Below, piece after piece: positions 17,019-24,735 of a DNA stretch of 64,000 nt; within the stretch, counting starts at the first letter, position 1; every line of letters begins with the position of its first letter. A program made the translations under genes and the position numbers. Below the pieces are notes generated by a model that was not told the origin of the DNA, ran no database searches, and saw only the letters and a list, made by a program, of their open reading frames with translations. The DNA is from JAUVXJ01 sp034411995 (GTDB lineage Bacteria > Chloroflexota > Anaerolineae > UBA7937 > B3-Chlor): contig DAOUME010000022.1 of NCBI GenBank assembly GCA_034411995.1, positions 62,001 to 126,000 of the forward strand, given 5' to 3'.

Positions 17019-17054
17019 GGGCGTCACCTCGCCGAGGAGAGACCTCCCGTTCCC

Positions 17055-17996
17055 CTACGACAGGGCATCCTCCACCGCGCGTCCCACCTCCGTGGCTGTG
17101 AGCGGGCGAGGATAGTTGTACAGCGGTCCTCGCGGAGCCTCGTTGTAGTAGGGACGGTTGCATCCCGGGCAGCCTGAGGTTTGGAAAGCCTGACCGTCGT
17201 CGAGTACTTCCCCCAGTGCGCTCCTGGGGAGGCCGAAGGAGAGAATCTGCCCCTCCCCTGAGAAGGAGAATTCCTGCACCGAGCACAGCCCCTGCTTTAG
17301 CAGGTACCGCGCCACCTGAAGTCGCCGGTAGCGAGCCAGGGGAGGCGGAGTTTCATCCTCCATCGCGGTCCCTCGGATGGGGGTGAAAGCGAAGAGCGCC
17401 GGAGTCACTCCCCCACCGAGGAGTAGCGCCACCATGCCCACCATCTCCTCTTCGGTCTCGCCCAGGCCGACCATGAGGTGGGTCGTGATGCGCCCCGGGA
17501 AGCAGCCAGCCGCCTCCTGGATGCTGCCGAGCGATTTCTCCAGGCCCCCGCCCTTCACTCGCCTGAAGGCCTCCTCGTTGGCCGCGTCCAGGCTCAGACC
17601 CACTCTCTGCGCGCCAGCATGAAATAGCTCTGCCACCTGCTCCACGCTGGCCACCACCGACACGCTGACCGGGACCTGATGGCCCAGCCGAGCCGTTATC
17701 GATTGGGCGCGCTCCACGGAACCGGGGCTGACCGTGACCTGCAGACAGCATCGCTGGATCTTGCCGCTCGCGTAGGCCTCACGCACCGCGTCCAGGGCCT
17801 CCGCCTCATCCCACACCGGCCAGTTCACCCTGGACAACGCGGTGGCCGACGCCTCGCTGCTCCTGGCCTGTGTGCAGAAAGCACAGTCGCGACGACAACG
17901 CCCCCCCACCATGAGATACGCGGTGGTCGGGGGGGCATCGAGGCGAGTGTCTGCCAGACCCAGGACCCCCAGGGTCCCCGATGATACCTTGATCAA
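17055..17996 (-). CDS. BioB/LipS-like radical SAM enzyme
   Basis: 313 residues with GGRCRRDCAFC near the N-terminus (C34, C38, C41, CxxxCxxC). TIM-barrel landmarks follow: LQVTVSPGSV, VGLSLDAANEE and THLMVGLGETEEEMV. The C-terminal TSGCPGCNRPYYNE supplies two more cysteines, which could bind an auxiliary cluster. This tail resembles the biotin-synthase-like proteins shown in archaea and some bacteria to act as two-component lipoyl synthases (LipS1/LipS2). That reading is from memory of the motif and is unproven; no partner gene lies beside it. An unassigned radical SAM role is the alternative. selC is 75 bp downstream on the same strand but has its own promoter. Confidence 0.75.
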   Translation of the reverse strand: MIKVSSGTLGVLGLADTRLDAPPTTAYLMVGGRCRRDCAFCTQARSSEASATALSRVNWPVWDEAEALDAVREAYASGKIQRCCLQVTVSPGSVERAQSITARLGHQVPVSVSVVASVEQVAELFHAGAQRVGLSLDAANEEAFRRVKGGGLEKSLGSIQEAAGCFPGRITTHLMVGLGETEEEMVGMVALLLGGGVTPALFAFTPIRGTAMEDETPPPLARYRRLQVARYLLKQGLCSVQEFSFSGEGQILSFGLPRSALGEVLDDGQAFQTSGCPGCNRPYYNEAPRGPLYNYPRPLTATEVGRAVEDALS

Positions 17997-18003
17997 AGTC
18001 GTC

Positions 18004-18672
18004 CTATGGCTCCTGCTCTGAGGCCTCCTCCCCCGAGATCCCCGATTCAGCCTTCCTGCTCTTCAGGCGGCGGTAGATGAATAGACCAGCAACCGCGCAG
18101 ACGGCGATCACGATGGGGATATCAAAGGGACGCATCACTTCGCGGACTCTCTCCCAATGCTCACCGAAGACGTAACCGGCCCAGGCGAGCACCCAGCACC
18201 AGAGGAAGGAGCCCGCAAAGGTCCAAACAGCAAACTTGGCGAAGTTCATGCGGGCCACCCCGGCAGGCAGAGAGATGAACGTACGCACGATGGGCAGCAG
18301 GCGCGAGAAGAAGGCGGTATGCTCCCCGTACTTGCTGAACCACCTGTCGGCCACCTCTATTTCATGAGGTCGGATCAGGACATACTTACCATATCTCTCC
18401 AGCAGCGGCCGCCCACCCTTCGCCCCCACCCAATAGGTGAAGACCGATCCGAGGGTGCATCCCACCGCGCCCCACAAGCCACCCCAAAACGTGTGCCACA
18501 CCGCCAGGCCGCGCGCCTGGATCAGCATCCACCCGGCAAGCGGCATGGTCACCTCGCTCGGCAAAGGTATGCAGGCACTCTCGATGGCCATCGCCAGCAC
18601 GATGCCAGCCCAGCCGACGCTCTGGATCAGATTCTGCAGAAAAAGCACCACCTCGTGTTCGAGGGCCTCCAA
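18004..18672 (-). CDS. DedA-family membrane protein
   Basis: 222 residues with hydrophobic segments at about 18-40, 55-80, 145-170 and 180-198. The DedA/VTT-domain signatures are present: ESACIPLPSEVTMPLAG (about 32-48) and the conserved FFSRLLPIVRTFISLPAG (about 121-138). DedA proteins are thought to be lipid transporters or flippases (undecaprenyl phosphate, phosphatidylethanolamine) needed for envelope integrity. The tail is a charged cytoplasmic stretch of about 25 residues. It is 7 bp upstream of the radical SAM gene, so probably cotranscribed from the promoter at 18714-18742. Confidence 0.9.
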   Translation of the reverse strand: MEALEHEVVLFLQNLIQSVGWAGIVLAMAIESACIPLPSEVTMPLAGWMLIQARGLAVWHTFWGGLWGAVGCTLGSVFTYWVGAKGGRPLLERYGKYVLIRPHEIEVADRWFSKYGEHTAFFSRLLPIVRTFISLPAGVARMNFAKFAVWTFAGSFLWCWVLAWAGYVFGEHWERVREVMRPFDIPIVIAVCAVAGLFIYRRLKSRKAESGISGEEASEQEP

Positions 18673-18713
18673 TGGTCTGTCCTCCTTGCAGTCAGCAGCG
18701 TGGTATTCAGGCC

Positions 18714-18742
18714 ATTATAGCATGGGGTAGAGCTTCGAGCAA
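18714..18742 (-). promoter_or_regulatory. Promoter of dedA
   Basis: Minus strand: TTGCTC (18742-18737), 17-bp spacer, TATAAT (18719-18714). The predicted start is near 18707, about 35 nt before the ATG at 18672. Confidence 0.7.
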
Positions 18743-18770
18743 TGAGTCAAGCCCGAGGAAAGCGGAGCTC

Positions 18771-19022
18771 TCAGGATGCCTGGCAAGAGGGGCCGGAGGA
18801 GGAAGAAAGCGCGTCGGCCAGATCTGCCAGGCGATCCATGTTGGCCAGGCTCAGAGACACTCCGTGATCGTGCAGTTCGCTATAGCCCATGTCCCTGAAC
18901 AACCGATGGCTCGCCACCCTGCACATCTCATCGTATAGCTCTGGCCACTGGTGGCCGCGCCTTTCGAGGCAGAAGGAGACGAACTCTTCGGCTAGCGACT
19001 TGTCGTCGACGACCACGGACAT
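18771..19022 (-). CDS. Small hypothetical protein (83 residues)
   Basis: Starts MSVVVDDKSLAEEFVSFC at ATG 19022. Predicted mostly helical, no membrane segment, three cysteines, none in a CxxC motif. I recognise no family. A weak promoter-like TACAAT at 19103-19098 overlaps a 14-bp dyad, which supports a regulated small gene. The composition fits a real protein, but the Shine-Dalgarno sequence is unconvincing (CCGGAG abuts the ATG), so an internal start is possible. Confidence 0.5.
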   Translation of the reverse strand: MSVVVDDKSLAEEFVSFCLERRGHQWPELYDEMCRVASHRLFRDMGYSELHDHGVSLSLANMDRLADLADALSSSSGPSCQAS

Positions 19023-19099
19023 CTCCGGAGACGAATCATCAGGCGAGGGAAGAGGGACCCTTTCACGGGCTCTTCAGCCAGTAACACAGACAAAACTAT

Positions 19100-19177
19100 T
19101 GTACTCCAGTACACATACACTGTACCATAGATTCGGCCCGGTTGGACCTTAAAGAATGAAGTCCTCCACCTTAAAGA
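19100..19177. promoter_or_regulatory. Dyad TGTACT-CC-AGTACA and a direct repeat in the holB/small-ORF divergent region
   Basis: The 402-bp gap 19023-19424 has no gene. It holds an exact 14-bp inverted repeat TGTACTCCAGTACA (19100-19113) overlapping a minus-strand TACAAT box. It also has a direct repeat ACCTTAAAGA at 19146-19155 and 19168-19177, 22 bp apart (two helical turns). Both look like regulator sites; the regulators are unknown. No SRP RNA signature is seen despite its frequent position beside dnaX/holB-type genes. Confidence 0.45.
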
Positions 19178-19371
19178 TCGAACGGCTCGCCCATCCATCC
19201 GTCGGACCCCGCGGCTGCCGAGCCGGGCCAACAGTCCGCCAGGGCCAACAGACTAGGTAGCCATGCCTGGAGCTTCTGTCCAATCCCCCGGCATTTCCCA
19301 CTCCCCGTTCGGGACGTGGGCACCGAACCGTCAAATCGTACGAGCTCCACATGGTGTGCCCGTTCGAGGTT

Positions 19372-19400
19372 TTGCGGAGTGAGAAGCTTAATTGTATAAT
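19372..19400 (+). promoter_or_regulatory. Promoter of holB-ricT
   Basis: TTGCGG (19372-19377), 17-bp spacer, TATAAT (19395-19400). GGGAG at 19410-19414 precedes ATG 19425, so the leader is very short (about 18 nt). Confidence 0.75.
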
Positions 19401-19424
19401 GTATAAATAGGGAGATAGACGGTA

Positions 19425-20435
19425 ATGTGGCAGGTAACCGGGCACGACTGGGCTGTGCGTGTGCTCGAAAGCAGCATCGCCGAGGAGCGAGTGTCGCACG
19501 CCTATCTGTTCACCGGGCCTCCGGGTGTGGGCAAGACCACGCTGGCCCTCAGCACGGCCCAGGCCCTGCTGTGCCAGCAGCCAGACAAACCGTGCGGCCA
19601 CTGTGAGCCTTGCCGCAAGATCGTGGAAGGTATCCATCCTGACGTACGCACAGTCGATCTGAATTACCAGGCCCGGCTCCGAGAAGAGGACCTGCCTGAA
19701 CAGAACGAACTGCGCATAGACACTATCAGGAGCATCACCCAGGAGGCCAGTCTGAAGCCCTTCGAGGGTACGAGGAGGGTGCTACTCATCCCTGATGCCG
19801 AGACCATGACCAGCCAGGCGGCCAACGCGCTCCTCAAGACTCTCGAAGAGCCACCCGAGCACGTCATACTCCTGCTCACTGCCGCAGATCCACGCCTGCT
19901 ACTGCCGACTATCGTCTCTCGCTGCCAGGTCCTCGCCTTGCGCCTAGTGCCTATCAAGCTCATACAAGAGGAACTACAGTTGCGACATGGAGTGGATGCA
20001 ACGCGAGCAGCTCTGCTGGCCAGGCTCAGTGGTGGCAGAATAGGCTGGGCGGTCAGCGCCGCCCGGGACAGCTCCATTCTACAGCATCGAGAGGATACCC
20101 TGCGGGAACTGGCGGCGTTGCCCAGGTCAGGCCGTACTCACCGGCTGGACTATGCAGCGCGCCTGACTCGCAGCCCCAGCGGCGTACGGGAGACGCTGGA
20201 CCTGTGGCTCTCTTGGTGGAGGGACCTGTTGCTCGTCGCAGGCGGCAGCCCCGAAACCATGGGCAACGCGGATGCCGCGGGCGCCTTGGAGCAGGAGGCC
20301 CACAGGTATGATCTGCGCAGCATCTTGATGTTTCTCCAAGCCATCCGCAGGACGCAGCGCCAGCTAGAGATGAACGCTGATCCCCGCCTTGCTCTCGAAG
20401 TGCTGATGCTGGAGCTTCCTGCCAGAAGCGATTGA
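19425..20435 (+). CDS. holB: DNA polymerase III delta-prime subunit
   Basis: 336 residues, normal for the family. The clamp-loader AAA+ fold is clear: Walker A GPPGVGKT (31-38), a zinc module C50-x6-C57-x2-C60-x2-C63, VLLIPDAETMTSQAANALLKTLEEPP (Walker B-like region with sensor helices) and the SRC motif (TIVSRCQ). Delta-prime is the stator of the gamma/tau complex that loads the beta clamp. holB followed by ricT (yaaT-like) on one transcript is a common bacterial pairing, as in Bacillus. The short AT-rich leader is preceded by a consensus promoter. Confidence 0.92.
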   Translation: MWQVTGHDWAVRVLESSIAEERVSHAYLFTGPPGVGKTTLALSTAQALLCQQPDKPCGHCEPCRKIVEGIHPDVRTVDLNYQARLREEDLPEQNELRIDTIRSITQEASLKPFEGTRRVLLIPDAETMTSQAANALLKTLEEPPEHVILLLTAADPRLLLPTIVSRCQVLALRLVPIKLIQEELQLRHGVDATRAALLARLSGGRIGWAVSAARDSSILQHREDTLRELAALPRSGRTHRLDYAARLTRSPSGVRETLDLWLSWWRDLLLVAGGSPETMGNADAAGALEQEAHRYDLRSILMFLQAIRRTQRQLEMNADPRLALEVLMLELPARSD

Positions 20436-20445
20436 GAGGATAACC

Positions 20446-21276
20446 GTGCACAGGGTGGCAGGCATTCGTTTCAGAGATAGCGGAAAGGTATACTACTTCG
20501 ACGCCTCGGCGCTGGAGGATCTCCAAGAGGGCGAGTACGTCATCGTGGATACCACTAGAGGCCAGGACGTAGGGCGGGTAGCCACTCTCCTCGAAGAGAC
20601 CCCTGGCGACATGGCGAAGGGTGCGCTGAAGCCCATTCAGCGACGGGCGGAAGCGCTGGATTTGGTGCAGATGGAGCGCTATCGTCTACGTGAGAAAGAC
20701 GCGCTGGCTCGTTGTGAGGAGAAGCTGAAGGAGCACGCGCTGCCCATCAAGCTGCTCAAAGCCGAGTACAACTTCGATGGCAGTCATCTCCTGGTATACT
20801 TCGTCTCTGAGAAACGAGTGGATTTCCGCAAGCTGGTGCAGGATCTCAGGAGAACCCTGAAGACGAAGGTGGAGCTGCGTCAGGTAGGCGTGCGCGACGA
20901 GGCCAAGCTGATGGGGGGTATCGGGCGCTGCGGCAGGGTGCTCTGCTGTGAGAGTTTCATGCAAGAGTTCAACCCGGTCTCCATCAAGATGGCGAAAAGG
21001 CAGGATATCTCCTTGAATCCGTCCGAGATCTCCGGCCTATGCGGGAGACTGCTGTGCTGCCTGGCCTACGAAGACGAGTACTACCAGAAAGTGAAGGCCA
21101 GGATGCCGCAACCAAGAGAGATCGTCAAGACCACCTACGGCTCCGGGGAGGTGAAGGCGGTCAACGCTCTGGCGCAGACCGTGACGGTCGAGTTGAAGAA
21201 CGAAGTGACCGTCGAACTCTCCGCGGACGAGATCCTGGAAGCGACGGGGAAGAAAGCCAAGCGCCAGCGTTCCTAG
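20446..21276 (+). CDS. ricT: RicT/YaaT-like PSP1-domain protein
   Basis: 276 residues from GTG 20446, 10 bp after holB. The PSP1 domain spans about residues 60-150. The conserved cysteine pairs CGRVLCCESF (about 164-173) and CGRLLCCLAYE (about 199-209) bind Fe-S in the Bacillus RicAFT complex, which governs RNase Y-dependent mRNA maturation. IKMAKRQDISLNP lies between them, and the tail is Lys-rich. No ricA or ricF homologues are next to it, so its role in this organism may be simpler. Its stop overlaps the converging PHP gene by 4 nt. Family assignment is firm. Confidence 0.9.
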   Translation: MHRVAGIRFRDSGKVYYFDASALEDLQEGEYVIVDTTRGQDVGRVATLLEETPGDMAKGALKPIQRRAEALDLVQMERYRLREKDALARCEEKLKEHALPIKLLKAEYNFDGSHLLVYFVSEKRVDFRKLVQDLRRTLKTKVELRQVGVRDEAKLMGGIGRCGRVLCCESFMQEFNPVSIKMAKRQDISLNPSEISGLCGRLLCCLAYEDEYYQKVKARMPQPREIVKTTYGSGEVKAVNALAQTVTVELKNEVTVELSADEILEATGKKAKRQRS

Positions 21277-22115
21277 CAAGCAGCGCCACTATCCGGGCCG
21301 CGATTCGCCATGGCTCGCAGACGCTCCAGCGAATCCGGGGGGACCGGTACGTCACCCAAGGTGAGGTCACCGTCGTCTGCGTACCCGTGGAAATCCGTCC
21401 CTCCCGTTACGATCAGCCCGTATCGCTCCGCCAGACTGGCCAGCTCCTCGCGCTCCTCGTCGGAGTATCGGGGGTAACAGGCCTCCAAACCTACTAACCC
21501 GCAGGCACTCAAACTGACGATCATGTCCCGCTGGTGCCAGGGGTGCGCCAGCACAGGAAGGCCTCCCGCGGCCCGGACTATCTCCACGGCCTGACTCGGG
21601 GTGAGCTTGTAGCGGGCAACGTAGGCTGGCCCATCCAGGCCAATGTACCTGTAGAAAGCCTCGTTGATGCTGTCCACGTACCCTTTCTCGCGCAGCGCCT
21701 CGGCAATGTGGGGCCGTCCAAAAGCCGAGCTGTCGCCAGCGATTTCCTGGACGCGACCCCAGGAGACGATCACACCCATGCCAGCCAGCTTCCCGATCAT
21801 CTTCCGGGCGCGCTCTCGACGGGCTCGCCGCAGCACGGCCAGCATCTCCTGCAGCGCCTCATCGCGGCGGTCCACGAAGTAGCCAAGGATGTGCGCCTCG
21901 CCCGATCCATGCTCAGCACTCAGCTCGATCCCGGGTACCACCTCCAGAACCGTGCCTTCCGCGGCTGCCAGAGCCTCTTCCAGGCCCCCAGTAGTGTCGT
22001 GATCGGTAATGGCAATGGCCGAGAGTCCGTTCTCGATGGCGGTCTGCACCACTTCCGTGGGCGTGAGGGTCCCGTCAGAGGCTGTGGTATGGATGTGAAG
22101 ATCCACCCTGCTCAT
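21273..22115 (-). CDS. PHP-domain phosphoesterase (YciV/RNase AM-like)
   Basis: 280 residues. Metal-binding PHP motifs in order: DLHIHTTASDG (H7, H9), AITDHDTTGG (about 35-44), VPGIELSAEHG (E at about 65), LAHPWHQ (about 190) and TGGTDFHG (about 240). The insert between motifs and the overall length match the bacterial YciV/TrpH group, which hydrolyses 3',5'-nucleotide bisphosphates and trims RNA 5' ends. Trinuclear metal site, cytosolic. It starts 1 bp after the glyS stop and is clearly cotranscribed with mazG-like, recO and glyS. Confidence 0.88.
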   Translation of the reverse strand: MSRVDLHIHTTASDGTLTPTEVVQTAIENGLSAIAITDHDTTGGLEEALAAAEGTVLEVVPGIELSAEHGSGEAHILGYFVDRRDEALQEMLAVLRRARRERARKMIGKLAGMGVIVSWGRVQEIAGDSSAFGRPHIAEALREKGYVDSINEAFYRYIGLDGPAYVARYKLTPSQAVEIVRAAGGLPVLAHPWHQRDMIVSLSACGLVGLEACYPRYSDEEREELASLAERYGLIVTGGTDFHGYADDGDLTLGDVPVPPDSLERLRAMANRGPDSGAAC

Positions 22116-22116
22116 C

Positions 22117-23436
22117 TCAGTCCCTGGCCAACCTCTCCAGCAAGGTATCCTTCAACTCAGCCATAGGGACGCGTACCTGGTCCATGCTGTCCCGGTCGCG
22201 GATGGTGACGGCGTGATCCTCCAGGCTCTCCACGTCGACCGTGATGCAGAAGGGGGTGCCGATCTCGTCCTGTCTTCTATAGAGGCGGCCTATGCTGGCC
22301 GTATCATCGTAAGCGATCATCATGTGCATCCGCAGCTCTGAGGCGATCTGCTTGGCCAGCGTGACCAATTCCGGCCTGTTGCGTAGCAAGGGGAACACCG
22401 CTGCCTTCACCGGCGCCAGCTCAGGATGAAGACGCAACACGGCGCGCTTTCTCTTCCGCACCTTCTCCTCACGATAGGCGTCGACGAGGAAGGCCAGCGC
22501 GGCCCGATCCACCCCGCCGGAGGGTTCTATGATGAAGGGCACGATGTGGGTGCCCGTTTCTTCGTCGAAGTAGCTCAGTTCCCGACCGCTGAAGAGCGCA
22601 TGCTGCCGCAAGTCGAAGTCCGTGCGATTGGAGATCCCTTCCAGTTCCGCCCAACCGAACGGGAACAGGTACTCGATGTCATGTGTCGCCTTGGAGTAGT
22701 GAGCGAGCTCGTCACCCTCGTGTTGCCGCAGGCGAAGGTAATCGCGGCGTAACCCATACTTCACGTACCACTCGAAGCGCTCCTCAACCCAGTACCGGTG
22801 CCACTCCTCGTCCGTGCCGGGCTTGACGAAGTACTCGATCTCCATCTGCTCGAATTCCCGAGTACGAAAGGTGAAATTGCGCGGCGTGATCTCGTTGCGG
22901 AAGGCCTTCCCGATCTGGGCTATACCAAAAGGCAGCTTACGCCGAGCGACATCCAACACATTGGCGAAATTGACGAACATGCCCTGCGCCGTTTCCGGCC
23001 TCAGGTACGTGCGGGATGCGTCGTCCTCCACGGGCCCCAGAAACGTCTTCAGCATGAGATTGAACTGACGAGGCTCGGTCAACTTTCCGCCGCACTCGGG
23101 ACACACACCGTCCTGGACATGATCGGCGCGGAACCGCTTCTTGCAGTTCATACAGTCGACCAGCGGGTCCGTGAAACTGTCCACGTGCCCGCTTGCTTCC
23201 CAGACGCGCGGGCTCATGAGGATGCCTGAGTCCAGGCCGACCAGGTCATCCCTGCGCTGAACCATGTCCCTCCACCAAATATTCTTGATGTTCCGTTTCA
23301 GTTCGACACCGTAGGGTCCATAGTCCCAGGATCCACCCACACCGCCGTAGATCTCGCTACTCTGAAAGATGAAACCTCGCCTCTTGCACAGCGAGACGAG
23401 GGTGTCCATGTCGATCGTCGTCTTCTCCTCAACCAT
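22117..23436 (-). CDS. glyS: Glycyl-tRNA synthetase, single-chain type
   Basis: 439 residues, within the range of the homodimeric class II enzyme (archaeal/eukaryal-like, also in Chloroflexota and Firmicutes relatives). Motif 1 lies near SWDYGPYGVELKRNI. The zinc-like knuckle CMNCKKRF...CPECGG (about 95-116) is present, motif 2 is FRNEITPRNFTFRTREFEQ, and motif 3 is GGVDRAALAFL. The anticodon-binding domain forms the last 110 residues (PVKAAVFPLL to the end). It charges tRNA-Gly. No T-box or other leader is evident in the 75-bp gap upstream; it probably follows recO in one transcript. Confidence 0.95.
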   Translation of the reverse strand: MVEEKTTIDMDTLVSLCKRRGFIFQSSEIYGGVGGSWDYGPYGVELKRNIKNIWWRDMVQRRDDLVGLDSGILMSPRVWEASGHVDSFTDPLVDCMNCKKRFRADHVQDGVCPECGGKLTEPRQFNLMLKTFLGPVEDDASRTYLRPETAQGMFVNFANVLDVARRKLPFGIAQIGKAFRNEITPRNFTFRTREFEQMEIEYFVKPGTDEEWHRYWVEERFEWYVKYGLRRDYLRLRQHEGDELAHYSKATHDIEYLFPFGWAELEGISNRTDFDLRQHALFSGRELSYFDEETGTHIVPFIIEPSGGVDRAALAFLVDAYREEKVRKRKRAVLRLHPELAPVKAAVFPLLRNRPELVTLAKQIASELRMHMMIAYDDTASIGRLYRRQDEIGTPFCITVDVESLEDHAVTIRDRDSMDQVRVPMAELKDTLLERLARD

Positions 23437-23511
23437 TCGTTCTCCCCAGACGCTCCGGACGTGCCGTCATCGCCTTCTTGATCTCCGTCTTCCCACCCCT
23501 GACGCCGCCAT

Positions 23512-24309
23512 CTATCCCGGCTCGACGACCTGCGTTCCAGACTCGGCTCCTTCTCTTCGCAGCGTATCCATAAAATCAGCAGACTTCAACCCCCGCTCCA
23601 ACAGATAAGTAACGTAGCGGCGCAGAATGCTCTCCAACTCGAGATGAGTGCCCTGCTCGATCCTCAGTCTGCTGCACCGGCTGTACTCCCCGGACTGGAG
23701 ATAGACCAGCGTGGCCAGCGCGTTCGCAGATGCCTCACGGCAACCTCGCTGACCCTGCCCGCAGCGTGGACAGAGCACTCCACCATCCGCAGGGCTGAAC
23801 AGCCCTGCATCCTGGTCCAGGGATCGGTCACAACGGACGCACCTGGAAAGCTGAGGCCGATAACCTACGCGGTCGAGCAAATGCAGCTCGAAGTAGCGGA
23901 GCACAAGCCCTGTGTCCTCGGCCTCACCCAGCCAGCCCAGGGCGTTCAACAAGAGATCGAAGAGCCGCTTATTCTCCTCCCCCTCCGCGGTGAATCTGTC
24001 CACCAGTTCGGCCACGTAGTAGGCGCAGCTCGTCCGCTCCAATTCACCCTTCACCGGCAGGAAAGCGTTGATGGTCTCCGCCTGAGTGACAATGTCCAGA
24101 TTCCTGCCCTTGGCCACCAGAAGCCTGCTGTGAGTGAACAACTCAACGTGCCCAGCCTTGCGGCTCGTGGGCTTGCGCACCCCCTTGGCCAGAACTCTGA
24201 TCTTGCCCAGCCAGGGCGTGAAGATCGTCAGCAGCCGGTCCGCTTCTCCAAAATCGTGCCTCCGCAACACGATGCCCTCGGTGCGGTACAGCCGTTCCCT
24301 GGAAGTCAA
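23512..24309 (-). CDS. recO: DNA repair protein RecO
   Basis: 265 residues. The N-terminal OB fold (TEGIVLRRHDFGEADRLLTIFT, about 9-30; KIRVLAKGVRKPTSR) binds single-stranded DNA. The helical C-terminal half contains a four-Cys zinc module, CVRCDRSL (about 157) and CPRC. RecO with RecR loads RecA on SSB-coated gaps (RecFOR pathway). The gene lies 5 bp after the mazG-like gene and 75 bp before glyS. recO beside glyS is a frequent bacterial arrangement. Complete and undamaged. Confidence 0.95.
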   Translation of the reverse strand: MTSRERLYRTEGIVLRRHDFGEADRLLTIFTPWLGKIRVLAKGVRKPTSRKAGHVELFTHSRLLVAKGRNLDIVTQAETINAFLPVKGELERTSCAYYVAELVDRFTAEGEENKRLFDLLLNALGWLGEAEDTGLVLRYFELHLLDRVGYRPQLSRCVRCDRSLDQDAGLFSPADGGVLCPRCGQGQRGCREASANALATLVYLQSGEYSRCSRLRIEQGTHLELESILRRYVTYLLERGLKSADFMDTLRREGAESGTQVVEPG

Positions 24310-24314
24310 AGGTG

Positions 24315-24623
24315 CTATCCCCCTCGCACGGTGTTGTACCGATAAGGACGAGCCCAGTTCTTCTCCATCTTCTTCTGGTAGAGCTCCTCTGCATCGACAC
24401 CCAGCGCCGAGAGCAGGTGGAGAATACGGATGATGGCGTCGATCAGCTCCTCTCCGACCTGCTCCAGTTCTGCTCCCTTCTTGTAGGCATCGGTGGCCTC
24501 TGAGATCTCAGAATGGACCAGGGCCAGCATCTCCCAGAAGCGTTCCTCGCGCACCGAGAACCCCTTGGCGTCGGCCATGGCGCGAACTTCCATCATCATC
24601 TTGTTGAGACCCTCGGCCTCCAT
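24315..24623 (-). CDS. MazG-like nucleotide pyrophosphohydrolase
   Basis: 102 residues from ATG 24623. The frame is open further upstream, but those codons are Arg/Trp-rich and unlike protein. All-alpha NTP-PPase family: RFWEMLALVHSEISEATDAYKKG holds the metal-binding ExxE...E/D pattern (about 29-51), and EQVGEELIDAIIRILHLLSALG supplies the second helix with ExxD. Single-domain members hydrolyse non-canonical or excess (d)NTPs. GGAGGTGG lies just upstream. It is the first gene of the recO-glyS-PHP operon. The substrate is not readable. Confidence 0.82.
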   Translation of the reverse strand: MEAEGLNKMMMEVRAMADAKGFSVREERFWEMLALVHSEISEATDAYKKGAELEQVGEELIDAIIRILHLLSALGVDAEELYQKKMEKNWARPYRYNTVRGG

Positions 24624-24735
24624 CTCCCCAGACCACCTCCCTGAATACGCATCGGAGAATCGAGCCTGCCAGCCGACGCCCTGAGAAATCACGCGTCGAT
24701 CACCCCGCGGATGAGGCTCATCCTGCCAGTCTCTC

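Noticed and set aside
19023..19424. SRP (4.5S) RNA before holB
   Set aside because: The GGUCAGGUCCGGAAGGAAGC core is absent on both strands.
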